A stretch of DNA of 64,000 bases from JANXAZ01 sp037446605 (GTDB lineage: Bacteria; Pseudomonadota; Alphaproteobacteria; Geminicoccales; Geminicoccaceae), in assembly GCA_037446605.1 (NCBI GenBank), contig JBBIIE010000004.1, forward strand, positions 7,016-71,015. The letters run 5' to 3'. Shown piece after piece: positions 27,224 to 35,116 of this stretch. Position 1 is the stretch's first letter; each line of letters starts with the position of its first letter. Both the position numbers and the translations under genes were made by a program. The notes below the pieces were generated by a model, which was not told where the DNA came from, ran no database searches, and was given only the letters and a program-made list of their open reading frames with translations.

Positions 27224-28510
27224 TCAGCCCCGGCCGCGGGCGGCGAGCGCCCGCCAGCCGATGTCGCGCCGGCAGAAGCCGTCGGGCCAGTCGATCGCAT
27301 CGACCCCGGCGTAGGCCCGCTCGCGCGCCTGCGCGAGGTCGGCGCCGCGGCCCACCACGGTGAGCACGCGCCCACCGTCGGCGAGCCAGCGACCGTCCAC
27401 GCGTCGCGTGGCGGCGTGGAACAGGAGGACGTCGTCCCGCCCGTCCAGCGCCTCGAGGCCGCGGATCTCGCCGCCGCGCTGCACCGGTCCCGGGTAGCCG
27501 CGGGTCGCGAGGACGACCGCCAGCGTGTGGTCGGGGTACCAGCGCACGCTCATGCGCCCGAGCATACCGTCGGCCGCTCCGACGAGCAGCTGGCCGAGAT
27601 CGGTCATGAGCCTCGGCAGGACGACCTGGCATTCCGGATCGCCCATGCGGACGTTGAACTCGACCAGCTTCGGGCCAGCCGGGCCGATCATCAGGCCGGC
27701 GTAGAGGATGCCGCGGAACGGCGCGCCCTCGGCGGCCATCCCGGCGAGCGTCGGCCGCACGATCTCGGCCATGGCGCGCTCGACCGTCGCCGGTGTCAGC
27801 GCCGGTGGCGGTGAGCAGGCGCCCATGCCGCCGGTGTTCGGGCCGCGATCGCCGTCGAACGCCCGCTTGTGGTCCTGCGCCGTTCCGAGCAGGAGTGCGT
27901 CTCGGCCGTCGCAGAGCGCGAACAGGCTCGCCTCCTCGCCCTCGAGGAGATCCTCGACCACGACACGCGCCCCGGCCGCACCGAACGCGCCGCCGAAGGC
28001 CGCCTCGACCGCCTCCAACGCCTCCTCGAGCGTGGTGGCGACGGTCACACCCTTGCCCGCGGCGAGCCCGTCCGCCTTGACCACGACGGGCGCGCCGTGT
28101 GCCTCGAGGAAGGCGCGTGCGGCGGTGTGCTCGGTGGCCTCGAACACGCGGTAGGGGGCGGTCGGGATCCCGTAGCGGGCGCAGAAGGCCTTGGTGAACG
28201 CCTTCGAGCCCTCGAGGCGCGCAGCCGCGGCGCTCGGTCCGACCGTCCGCACGCCGGCCTCGGCCAGCCGATCCGCGAGCCCCGCCACGAGGGGCCCTTC
28301 CGGCCCGACCACGACCAGGTCGACCCGCTCGCTGCGGGCGTAGCGCACGAGGTCGTCGAGCGCATCGGCGGCGATCGGCACGAGCTCGGCATCACGCGCG
28401 ATGCCGGCGTTGCCCGGGGCGCAGAGCACCCGCTTGACGAGCGGGGACGCCGCGAGCGACCAGCAGAGCGTGTGCTCGCGTGCCCCGGAGCCCACCACGA
28501 GGACCCGCAT
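27224..28510 (-). CDS. purD: Phosphoribosylamine-glycine ligase
   Basis: Second step of purine synthesis: joins glycine to phosphoribosylamine with ATP. The 428-residue protein is full length. It shows the N-terminal VLVVGSGAREHTL, ATP-grasp region VVKADGLAAGKGVTVA, and the PurD signature FRGILYAGLMIGPAGPKLVEFNVRMGDPE. ATG 28510 lies one base from an ATG on the other strand that could start threonine ammonia-lyase, so the two genes may be divergent with nearly touching starts. Confidence 0.96.
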   Translation of the reverse strand: MRVLVVGSGAREHTLCWSLAASPLVKRVLCAPGNAGIARDAELVPIAADALDDLVRYARSERVDLVVVGPEGPLVAGLADRLAEAGVRTVGPSAAAARLEGSKAFTKAFCARYGIPTAPYRVFEATEHTAARAFLEAHGAPVVVKADGLAAGKGVTVATTLEEALEAVEAAFGGAFGAAGARVVVEDLLEGEEASLFALCDGRDALLLGTAQDHKRAFDGDRGPNTGGMGACSPPPALTPATVERAMAEIVRPTLAGMAAEGAPFRGILYAGLMIGPAGPKLVEFNVRMGDPECQVVLPRLMTDLGQLLVGAADGMLGRMSVRWYPDHTLAVVLATRGYPGPVQRGGEIRGLEALDGRDDVLLFHAATRRVDGRWLADGGRVLTVVGRGADLAQARERAYAGVDAIDWPDGFCRRDIGWRALAARGRG

Positions 28511-28646
28511 GCCTCGACCTCACGCCACCCATCCGCCCGCGGCAGATAGGGGCGCGACGGCGCCGAGCGCAACGGTCGAGCCGACCGTCCGACTGGTCGA
28601 CCTCGCCGGAGCGGCTCCGGCCCCGGCCGGCACGGCGCTTCCGGGC

Positions 28647-29852
28647 ATGGCGGAGATCCGCGCCGCGGCCGCGCGGATCGCCGGCAGCCTGCTCGACACT
28701 CCCTGCGTCGAGAGCCGCACCCTGGGCGACATCCTGGGCTGCCGGGTCTGGCTCAAGTTCGAGAACCTGCAGTACACGGCGTCATTCAAGGAGCGGGGGG
28801 CACTCAACCACCTCCTCCTCCTGCCGCCGCCGCGGCGCGCGGCGGGCGTGGTCGCCATGTCGGCCGGCAACCACGCCCAGGGGGTGGCCTACCACGCCCG
28901 CCGGCTCGGGATTCCGGCGACCATCGTGATGCCGGTCGGCACGCCGTTCGTGAAGATCGACAACACCGAGAAGCTGGGCGCCGAGGTGATCCTCGCCGGC
29001 GCCTCGGTCGACGAGGCGGCGGGCGAGGCGCTGGCACTCTGTGCGCGGACCGGGCGGAGCTTCGTGCATCCGTTCGACGACCCCGCGGTGATCGCCGGCC
29101 AGGGCACCGTCGCCCTCGAGATGCTCGCCGCGGTGCCGGAGCTCGAGGTCCTGGTCGTTCCGGTCGGCGGCGGCGGCCTCGTCTCGGGCATGGCGATCGC
29201 AGCCAAGACGCTCCGACCGGACATCGCGGTGATCGGTGTCCAGGCCTGCAGCCATCCGGGCGTGCTGCAGCGGCTCGGACGCGTCGCCGACGCCCCGGGT
29301 GGCGCCACGATCGCCGATGGGATCGCGGTGAAGGCGCCGGGTGCGCTCACGCTCGCAGCGATCGCCGAGCGCGTGGATGCCATCGCGCTGGTCGACGAGC
29401 CGGCGATCGAGCGGGCCGTCGTCCTGCTGCTGGAGATCGAGAAGACCGTGGCCGAAGGCGCCGGGGCGGTCGGTGTCGCGGCCCTCGATCTGTTCCGCGA
29501 CCGGTTCGCCGGCCGCAAGGTCGGCGTCGTGCTCTCGGGCGGCAACATCGACGGGCGGCTGCTCTCCGGGGTGATCCTGCGCGGTCTCGCCCGCTCCGAG
29601 CGGATGATCCGGCTGCGCGTCGCGGTCCCCGACAGCCCGGGCGGGCTGGCGCGGGCCACGGCGGTGATCGCCGAGGCGCGCGGCAACATCGTCGACGTCG
29701 TGCACCAGCGCGCCTTCTCGCGCGGCTCGGCCCGCCAGGCCGACGTCGACTTCACGGTCGAGACGAGGAACGGTCGCCATGCGCTGCTCATCGAGGAGCG
29801 GTTGGCCGCGGCCGGGCTGCCCGCCGTGAGGTTGACGTCCGACCTCTATTAG
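28647..29852 (+). CDS. Threonine ammonia-lyase with C-terminal ACT domain
   Basis: PLP enzyme converting threonine to 2-oxobutyrate. The PLP lysine lies in YTASFKERGAL, the SAGNHAQGVAYHA loop binds substrate, and the glycine loop is PVGGGGLVSG. One ACT domain begins near MIRLRVAVPDSPGGLARA. From ATG 28647 it has 401 residues, the family norm. An in-frame ATG at 28509 has a better ribosome site (GAGGA) and would add 46 Pro/Ala-rich residues, with its start overlapping that of purD on the other strand; I prefer 28647 because it leaves room for promoters. Stop TAG at 29850. Confidence 0.88.
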   Translation: MAEIRAAAARIAGSLLDTPCVESRTLGDILGCRVWLKFENLQYTASFKERGALNHLLLLPPPRRAAGVVAMSAGNHAQGVAYHARRLGIPATIVMPVGTPFVKIDNTEKLGAEVILAGASVDEAAGEALALCARTGRSFVHPFDDPAVIAGQGTVALEMLAAVPELEVLVVPVGGGGLVSGMAIAAKTLRPDIAVIGVQACSHPGVLQRLGRVADAPGGATIADGIAVKAPGALTLAAIAERVDAIALVDEPAIERAVVLLLEIEKTVAEGAGAVGVAALDLFRDRFAGRKVGVVLSGGNIDGRLLSGVILRGLARSERMIRLRVAVPDSPGGLARATAVIAEARGNIVDVVHQRAFSRGSARQADVDFTVETRNGRHALLIEERLAAAGLPAVRLTSDLY

Positions 29853-29864
29853 AGCTCTAATTCC

Positions 29865-29893
29865 TTGACAACAGCGAAAATTCCTCATACGCT
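29865..29893 (+). promoter_or_regulatory. Strong sigma70-type promoter
   Basis: A consensus TTGACA (29865-29870) is followed after exactly 17 bases by TACGCT (29888-29893), in an AT-rich pocket straight after the threonine ammonia-lyase stop. It would drive the small pseudo-receiver gene starting at 29944. Confidence 0.65.
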
Positions 29894-29943
29894 CCCCGCG
29901 TGCCGACCTCGGAAGGGGTCGCAGCCGACGGGGAACGCCGCCC

Positions 29944-30582
29944 TTGCGCCTGCTACTGTGCGAAGTCGACTCCATCAGGGCGCGAGGGCTGGAGCGCGCG
30001 CTCGGCTCGCGCTTCGATCTGCGCGTCGTCGCCACCCTGGCCGAAGCCGAACGGGAGCTCGAGGGGACCGACTGGCGACCCGAGCTGATCGTCACCCCGG
30101 CCGAGCTGCCCGATGGCCGCGGTGCCATCACCCTCGAGCGCCTGAGCCTGCTCGCCGGCGCCACGCCGATCCTCCTGAGCTCCGGCGTGGCTGCCGACGT
30201 CCTGCGACGGCAGATCGAATCGATCGCCAGGGCCGGGGGCGGCGAGCGCGAGGACTCGCTGACCGTGCTGCGCACCGTCATCCAGCAGCAGCAGCTCGTC
30301 CACCAGTCGATCGCCACGAGCCGGGCCCAGATCCTGGCGGAGCTGGAGCGCATGGCCGAGGGCGCCGCCGAGGTCGCGGTCTCCCGGGCGGTCGAGAAGC
30401 TGATGACGCGGCTGGGCCTCGACGACGCCGAGGGCGTCCGCCTCGCCGTCCGCCTGGCGCGCGCCTGGGAGGCGGCCAAGGCCAAGTTCGTCTCGGCACT
30501 GGCGACGGGGATCGCCTCGGCCTTCCTGCTGGCCCTCGGCGCCGGATTCGTGGCGCTTCTCAAGGGTGGCAGCTCGAAGTGA
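29944..30582 (+). CDS. Unknown membrane-anchored pseudo-receiver protein
   Basis: A 212-residue protein of no recognised family. The first 100 residues look like a response-regulator receiver fold (RLLLCEVDSIRARGLERAL as beta1-alpha1, then PELIVTPAELPDG). The phosphoacceptor Asp at the end of beta3 is replaced by Thr-Pro, so phosphorylation is unlikely. The middle is helical and charged. The C terminus has one TM helix (ATGIASAFLLALGAGFVALL) followed by a short GGSSK tail. The start is a TTG; no ATG or GTG fits. It is preceded by a strong promoter and followed by the ECF sigma gene, possibly linked in signalling. Confidence 0.6.
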   Translation: MRLLLCEVDSIRARGLERALGSRFDLRVVATLAEAERELEGTDWRPELIVTPAELPDGRGAITLERLSLLAGATPILLSSGVAADVLRRQIESIARAGGGEREDSLTVLRTVIQQQQLVHQSIATSRAQILAELERMAEGAAEVAVSRAVEKLMTRLGLDDAEGVRLAVRLARAWEAAKAKFVSALATGIASAFLLALGAGFVALLKGGSSK

Positions 30583-30605
30583 GCCCCGGTCCCGGGCGTT
30601 CCGAC

Positions 30606-30633
30606 TGATCCGCCTGCGCGCTGGCTGCGTAAG
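30606..30633 (+). promoter_or_regulatory. RpoE(ECF11)-type autoregulatory promoter
   Basis: TGATCC (30606-30611), an 18-base spacer, then TAAG (30630-30633). This is the promoter form recognised by RpoE/ChrR-type ECF sigma factors in Rhodobacter and relatives. It lies directly upstream of the gene for such a sigma factor, which implies autoregulation. Confidence 0.7.
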
Positions 30634-30643
30634 CGGAGCCAGC
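30620..30643. repeat. Inverted repeat across the ECF promoter -10 element
   Basis: GCTGGCT (30620-30626) and AGCCAGC (30637-30643) form perfect 7-base arms around a 10-base centre that holds the TAAG element. It could be an operator, or a hairpin at the very 5' end of the transcript beside an AGGAG motif. Confidence 0.5.
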
Positions 30644-30734
30644 AGGAGATCGGGTGGTGGCGGTACACGCGCTCGAGGTCGCAGCCGAGCCGCGCAGGCT
30701 TGCAACGCGGTGGACCCCAAGGCTCACTGTGCGC

Positions 30735-31322
30735 ATGCCCGAGAGCGGGAGGGAACGGCCGCAGGATGATCCGGCGGAGCGGAGTCGCGTGCGCGATCTC
30801 CGCGCCATCGCGCGCGACGGCGACCGGGCCGCCTTCCATCGCCTGTTCGATCATTTCGGGCCGCGCGTGAAGGCCTATCTCCGGCGCCTCGGCAGCGACG
30901 ACGAGACGGCCGAGGATCTCACCCAGGAGGTCTTCGTGTCGATCTGGCGGCGGGCCGGCCAGTTCGATCCCGCCAAGGCGTCGGTTGCCACCTGGGTGTT
31001 CACGATCGCGCGCAACAAGCGCATCGACGCGCTGCGTCGCGATCGTCCGACACCCGGCGAGCCCGACGATCCGGAGCTCGAGATCGACCCGGCTCCGCGC
31101 GGGGACGCGATCGCCGAGTTCAACCAGCTGAGCGGCCTCGTCATGCGGGCCGTCGAGACCCTGCCCGAGGAGCAGAAGCGGTTGCTCAAGATCTTCTACT
31201 TCGAGGGCAAGCCGCACAGTGCCATCGCCGAGGAGCTCGGCCTTCCGCTGGGTACCGTGAAGTCGCGGCTGCGGCTGGCGTTGGGCAAGCTGCGGGCGTT
31301 GCTCGGGGACGAGCTCGCATGA
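30735..31322 (+). CDS. ECF sigma factor, RpoE/ECF11 type
   Basis: Alternative sigma factor, 195 residues from ATG 30735. Region 2 shows FHRLFDHFGPRVKAYLRRLG, then LTQEVFVSIWRRAGQFDPAKASVATWVFTIARNKRID in pieces typical of ECF proteins. Region 4 has LPEEQKRLLKIFYFEGKPHSAIAEELGLPLGTVKSRLRLAL. A GTG at 30654 with AGGAG just upstream could instead be the start (27 more residues), but it would leave only about a dozen bases of leader after the predicted RpoE promoter. Overlap with the ChrR-like gene by four bases and the matching promoter support an autoregulated sigma/anti-sigma pair, in Rhodobacter a singlet-oxygen response. Confidence 0.9.
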   Translation: MPESGRERPQDDPAERSRVRDLRAIARDGDRAAFHRLFDHFGPRVKAYLRRLGSDDETAEDLTQEVFVSIWRRAGQFDPAKASVATWVFTIARNKRIDALRRDRPTPGEPDDPELEIDPAPRGDAIAEFNQLSGLVMRAVETLPEEQKRLLKIFYFEGKPHSAIAEELGLPLGTVKSRLRLALGKLRALLGDELA

Positions 31323-31963
31323 CCGCCGATCTCACCGTCGATGAGCTCCTGTTCGACCACGCCTTCGCCAAGTTGCCGGAGCCGGTGGCGCTCGTCGTCA
31401 GCACCCATCTGAGCCTGTCGCCCGCCGGTCGGGCCCGCTACGCGGCCTGCCGGGCGCTGGCCGGCGTGCTCCTCGACACGGCCGAGCCGGAGCCCCTCGC
31501 GCCCGATGCCTGGAGCCGACTGGAGCGGGCGATCGAGCGTGCCGATCCGATCCGCGTCGAGCAGCAGGGCCCGCCGGCCGATCCGCGCGTGCCGCCGCCA
31601 CTGCGCCGGCTCGTGCCGAACGGGTTCGAGGCCTTGCCGTGGCGGAACCTCGGACCGTTGCAGGAGGTCCAGCTGCCGCTCTCGGCCCAGGGCTACCGGA
31701 CGCGGCTGCTCCGCCTCGCGGCCGGCAAGCGGGTGCCGCGCCACACCCACGAGGGGCACGAGCTCACCGTCGTGATCGAGGGTGGCTTCCGGGACGAGCA
31801 AGGCCATCACCTGCGCGGTGATCTCGTCATCGCCGATGCGAGCGTCGACCATCGCCCGGTCGCCGACGAGGACGGGGATTGCCTCTGCCTCACCGTGATC
31901 GATGCCCCGTTGCGGCTGACCGGGCCGATCGGCCGGCTGCTCAACCCGCTCCTGCGGATCTGA
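31319..31963 (+). CDS. ChrR-like anti-sigma factor with cupin domain
   Basis: Partner of the preceding ECF sigma; its ATG overlaps the sigma stop. The 214-residue protein has an N-terminal anti-sigma domain and a C-terminal cupin, as in ChrR. In the N-terminal zinc motif, where ChrR has H-x3-C-x2-C, this protein reads HLSLSPAG: the His remains but both Cys are Ser and Gly. The cupin metal ligands are kept (PRHTHEGHELTVV and the later DHRPV) together with the DCLCL cysteine pair. It may therefore hold its sigma factor without zinc and sense through the cupin. The family call is firm from the C-terminal half and gene order. Confidence 0.85.
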   Translation: MTADLTVDELLFDHAFAKLPEPVALVVSTHLSLSPAGRARYAACRALAGVLLDTAEPEPLAPDAWSRLERAIERADPIRVEQQGPPADPRVPPPLRRLVPNGFEALPWRNLGPLQEVQLPLSAQGYRTRLLRLAAGKRVPRHTHEGHELTVVIEGGFRDEQGHHLRGDLVIADASVDHRPVADEDGDCLCLTVIDAPLRLTGPIGRLLNPLLRI

Positions 31964-32075
31964 GCCGCGCTACGCGCTTCCGCGCGCCCTTGACCGCGGC
32001 TGGCGTCCGCCCGATCAGGTCGCGGCCCTGCCGGCTCGCGCCGGCTCGCCTCGGCGCAACCGGTCGGGAGCCTTC

Positions 32076-32882
32076 ATGTCGGATGCCACCCTGCTCCAGG
32101 CCGTCCTGTTGGGCGTCGTCGAGGGCCTGACGGAATTCCTGCCGGTCTCCTCGACCGGTCATCTGATCCTGGCGGGTTGGCTGCTCGGCTTCGCCGGGCC
32201 GCCGGGCAAGGTCTTCGAGGTGGCGATCCAGCTCGGTGCCATCGTGGCGGTCTGCATCCTCTACTTCCACCGCCTCTGGCGGGTGGTGACCGCCCTGCCC
32301 TCGAGCCCGGCGGCGCGCCGCTTCGTTCTCGCCCTGGCGCTCGGCTTCCTGCCGGCGATGGTCCTGGGCGTTCTGTTCCACGGCTTCATCAAGTCGGTGC
32401 TGTTCTCGCCCTGGGTGGTCGTGACCACCCTCGTGCTCGGCGGCGTGGCCATCCTCCTGATCGAGCGTCTGCGCCCCGCGGTCCGGGTCGAGCGGGCCGA
32501 GGACGTGCCGCCGGCCAAGGCACTCGCGGTCGGCTTCTGTCAGGCACTCGCCATGATCCCGGGCGTGTCGCGCTCGGGTGCCACCATCCTGGGCGGTGTG
32601 CTGCTCGGGCTCGACCGGCGCGCCGCGGCGGAGTTCTCCTTCTTCCTCGCGATCCCGACGATGCTCGCGGCGACCGTCTACGACCTCTACAGGAACCGTG
32701 CCCTGCTCGCGGCCGAGGACCTCCTCCTGATCGCCGTCGGCTTCCTCGCGGCGCTGGTCACCGCCATGATCGTGGTCGAGGCGCTGCTGCGCTTCCTGCA
32801 GCGCCACACCTTCGTCCTGTTCGGCTGGTACCGGATCGCCGTCGGCCTGCTGATGGCCGTCCTGCTGGCGTCCGCCGGGTGA
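32076..32882 (+). CDS. uppP: Undecaprenyl-diphosphatase
   Basis: Integral-membrane phosphatase that recycles undecaprenyl pyrophosphate for peptidoglycan and LPS synthesis; also gives bacitracin tolerance. The 268 residues include the two signature blocks VVEGLTEFLPVSSTGHLIL (residues 14-32) and IPGVSRSGATI, and about eight TM helices. ATG 32076 is used. It ends seven bases from the convergent stop of the lipoyl-domain gene. Confidence 0.95.
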   Translation: MSDATLLQAVLLGVVEGLTEFLPVSSTGHLILAGWLLGFAGPPGKVFEVAIQLGAIVAVCILYFHRLWRVVTALPSSPAARRFVLALALGFLPAMVLGVLFHGFIKSVLFSPWVVVTTLVLGGVAILLIERLRPAVRVERAEDVPPAKALAVGFCQALAMIPGVSRSGATILGGVLLGLDRRAAAEFSFFLAIPTMLAATVYDLYRNRALLAAEDLLLIAVGFLAALVTAMIVVEALLRFLQRHTFVLFGWYRIAVGLLMAVLLASAG

Positions 32883-32889
32883 GCCCGGC

Positions 32890-33132
32890 TCAGGCCGCCT
32901 GCTCGATCCGACAGACCGGATCGCCCACCTCGAGATCGCTGCCGACCTCGGCAAGGATCTCGAGCAGCGTGCCGTCGCAGGGTGCCGTGACCTCGCTCGT
33001 CACCTTCTCGGTCTCGACCTCGTACAGCACGTCGCCGGCCTTGAAGGCGGCGCCCGGGGCCAGCCGCCAGCCGACCACCGTGCCCTCCTGCATGTTCATC
33101 GTCAGGCGCGGCAGCTTGAGCACGAGCCTCAT
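32890..33132 (-). CDS. Free-standing lipoyl-domain protein
   Basis: An 80-residue single lipoyl/biotinyl domain and nothing else. The modified lysine is in VETEKVTSE (Lys43), and the conserved start reads KLPRLTMNMQEGTVVGW. It normally forms the N terminus of an E2 acyltransferase, but here no E2 catalytic core follows. ATGA overlap with the E1 beta gene couples its translation. It may carry acyl or aldehyde groups between this E1 and an E2 or E3 encoded elsewhere. It is complete, not truncated: the frame ends with a normal stop. Confidence 0.85.
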   Translation of the reverse strand: MRLVLKLPRLTMNMQEGTVVGWRLAPGAAFKAGDVLYEVETEKVTSEVTAPCDGTLLEILAEVGSDLEVGDPVCRIEQAA

Positions 33133-34112
33133 GCCGGCCTCCGCCAGGCGAGCGTGGCGCGGATCGCCGCCTCCACCTGCTCGACCCCCGGCAGCACCGC
33201 CCGCTCCAGCACCGGTGCGTAGGGGATGCAGCAGTCGGGTACGGTGACCCGGCGGACCGGCGCCACGAGCGCGTCGAACGCCCGCTCGGCCACGAGTGCC
33301 GCGATGTGGCTCGCCACCGAGCAGGTGTCGCGCGCCTCGTCGACCAGGACGAGCCGGCCGGTCCGCCGCACCGATCCGAGGATGGTCTCCAGATCGAGCG
33401 GCACGATCGTGCGCGGATCGACCACCTCGACCTCGATCCCGTCGCCGGCGAGGGCGTCGGCGGCCTTGAGCGCCGGGCGGACCATGGCCCCGATCGCGAC
33501 CAGCGTGAGGTCGCGACCCGGCCGGCGCACGCTGGCGGTACCGAGCGGGATCACGACGTCCTCGTCCGGCACCTCGCCGGCCTCGCCGCCGCGGCCGGCG
33601 GCCTGCAGGAAGAAGACCGGATCGTCGTCGCGGATCGCGGCCTTGAGCAGACCCTTGGCGTCGGCCGGGGAGCCGGGCATCACGACCTTGACCCCGCCCA
33701 GGTTGGCGAGCACCGGATGGACCGCGTCCGAGTGCTGCGCCGCCGCCGAGCGCCCGCCGCCCGAGACCGCGAGGTAGGTGATCGGCAGCTTGATCTGGCC
33801 ATTGGTCATGTAGCGCAGCTTGGCCGCCTGGTTGGCGATCGCGTCCATGCCCGTGTAGATGAAGTTGCCGAACATCATGTGGCAGACGACGCGCCGGCCG
33901 GCGGCCGCGGCGCCGACCGCCATCCCCGAGATCAGCGCCTCGCAGATCGGCGTGTCCCGGACGCGATCCGGCCCGAACCGCTTCCACAGGCCCTTCGTGT
34001 CGCCGAACAGGCTCGCCTTGACGTCCTCGCCGAACAGGACGATCCGCGGATCGCGCTCCATCTCCTCGAGGAGCGCCTCGTTCATCGCCTGGATCAGCCG
34101 CTTCCTGGCCAT
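33129..34112 (-). CDS. 2-oxoacid/acetoin dehydrogenase E1 component, beta subunit
   Basis: A 327-residue transketolase-like beta subunit that pairs with the adjacent alpha subunit around ThDP. Conserved blocks include LIQAMNEALLEEMERDPRIVLFGEDV, the Glu-containing DTPICEALISGMAVGAA, HMMFGNFIYTGMDAIANQAAK, and VDEARDTCSVASHIAALVAE. Phe-Ile-rich lines resemble acetoin dehydrogenase AcoB as well as pyruvate dehydrogenase beta. ATG 34112 overlaps the 3' end of the alpha gene by 19 bases; its stop overlaps the lipoyl gene. Confidence 0.9.
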   Translation of the reverse strand: MARKRLIQAMNEALLEEMERDPRIVLFGEDVKASLFGDTKGLWKRFGPDRVRDTPICEALISGMAVGAAAAGRRVVCHMMFGNFIYTGMDAIANQAAKLRYMTNGQIKLPITYLAVSGGGRSAAAQHSDAVHPVLANLGGVKVVMPGSPADAKGLLKAAIRDDDPVFFLQAAGRGGEAGEVPDEDVVIPLGTASVRRPGRDLTLVAIGAMVRPALKAADALAGDGIEVEVVDPRTIVPLDLETILGSVRRTGRLVLVDEARDTCSVASHIAALVAERAFDALVAPVRRVTVPDCCIPYAPVLERAVLPGVEQVEAAIRATLAWRRPA

Positions 34113-35116
34113 GGGGCGCTCCCTCGGGGGGCGGTCGCGAACATGTGGCCGCGCGCGGTCGCGGCGGCCGGCTCCGGCGAGCCCTCGGCGAAGCGCACCG
34201 CCTCGGCGACGATGCGGGCGACCGAGCCCTCGACCGCCTCGAGCTCCGCCGCGCTCGCCAGCCCTTCCGCCACGAGACGCCGGGCGAAGCGCGGGATCGG
34301 GTCGCGCCCACGCCAAGCCTCGACCTCCGCCTCGTCGCGATAAGGCTCGGTGATGAAGGTCACCTCGTACTCGACGTGGCCGCGGGTCCGGTAGGTGCGC
34401 GCCTCGATCAGGCTCGGACCCTGGCCCTCGCGCGCCCGGCGCACCGCGGCGTTGGCGGCCTGCCAGACGGCGACCACGTCGTTGCCGTCGACCTCGACGG
34501 CGGGCACGCCGAACGGCCGCGCCCGCTGGGCGATCGAGCCCGCGGTCACCGTGGCGGACGGCGAGAACTCGGAGAAGCCGTTGTTCTCGCACACGAGGAG
34601 GAGCGGCAGCTTCCAGAGTGCCGCGACGTTGAGCGCCTCCATCAGCACGCCCTGGTTGGCGGCGCCGTCGCCGAAGAAGCAGACCGCGACCCGCCCGTCG
34701 CCGTCCAGCTGGGCGGCCAGTGCCGCACCGGTCGCGAGCGCGATGCCGCCGCCCACGATGCCGTTGGCGCCGATGATGCCCTTGGAGAAGTCGGCCACGT
34801 GCATCGAGCCGCCGAAGCCGCCGCAGATGCCGTCGGCGCGGCCGTAGATCTCGGCCATCATGCCGGCCGGATCGCCACCCTTGGCGAGGAAGTGGCCGTG
34901 GCCGCGATGCGTGCTCGTGATCCAGTCGCGGTCCGAGAGGTGCTGGCACACGCCGACCGCGACCGCCTCCTCCCCCACGTAGAGATGCACCGGCCCGGGC
35001 AGCTTGCCGGCCGCGCAGTCGCGCGCGAGCTGCTCCTCCATGCGGCGGATGAGGACCATCCGCCGGTACATCTCGAGCAGCTCCTCGCGCGGAAGGTTGC
35101 TACCGCCCGCCACCAT
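34094..35116 (-). CDS. 2-oxoacid/acetoin dehydrogenase E1 component, alpha subunit
   Basis: A 340-residue ThDP-binding alpha subunit. The ThDP motif begins at CFFGDGAANQG and closes at the Asn of LLVCENNGFSEFS. Upstream is the conserved STHRGHGHFLAKGGD, and the later segment TYRTRGHVEYEV holds the phosphorylation-loop region. It could belong to acetoin dehydrogenase (AcoA) or a branched 2-oxoacid enzyme; the neighbouring short-chain dehydrogenase favours acetoin or diol metabolism. It overlaps both neighbours (17 bases with the dehydrogenase gene, 19 with E1 beta). Confidence 0.9.
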   Translation of the reverse strand: MVAGGSNLPREELLEMYRRMVLIRRMEEQLARDCAAGKLPGPVHLYVGEEAVAVGVCQHLSDRDWITSTHRGHGHFLAKGGDPAGMMAEIYGRADGICGGFGGSMHVADFSKGIIGANGIVGGGIALATGAALAAQLDGDGRVAVCFFGDGAANQGVLMEALNVAALWKLPLLLVCENNGFSEFSPSATVTAGSIAQRARPFGVPAVEVDGNDVVAVWQAANAAVRRAREGQGPSLIEARTYRTRGHVEYEVTFITEPYRDEAEVEAWRGRDPIPRFARRLVAEGLASAAELEAVEGSVARIVAEAVRFAEGSPEPAAATARGHMFATAPRGSAPWPGSG

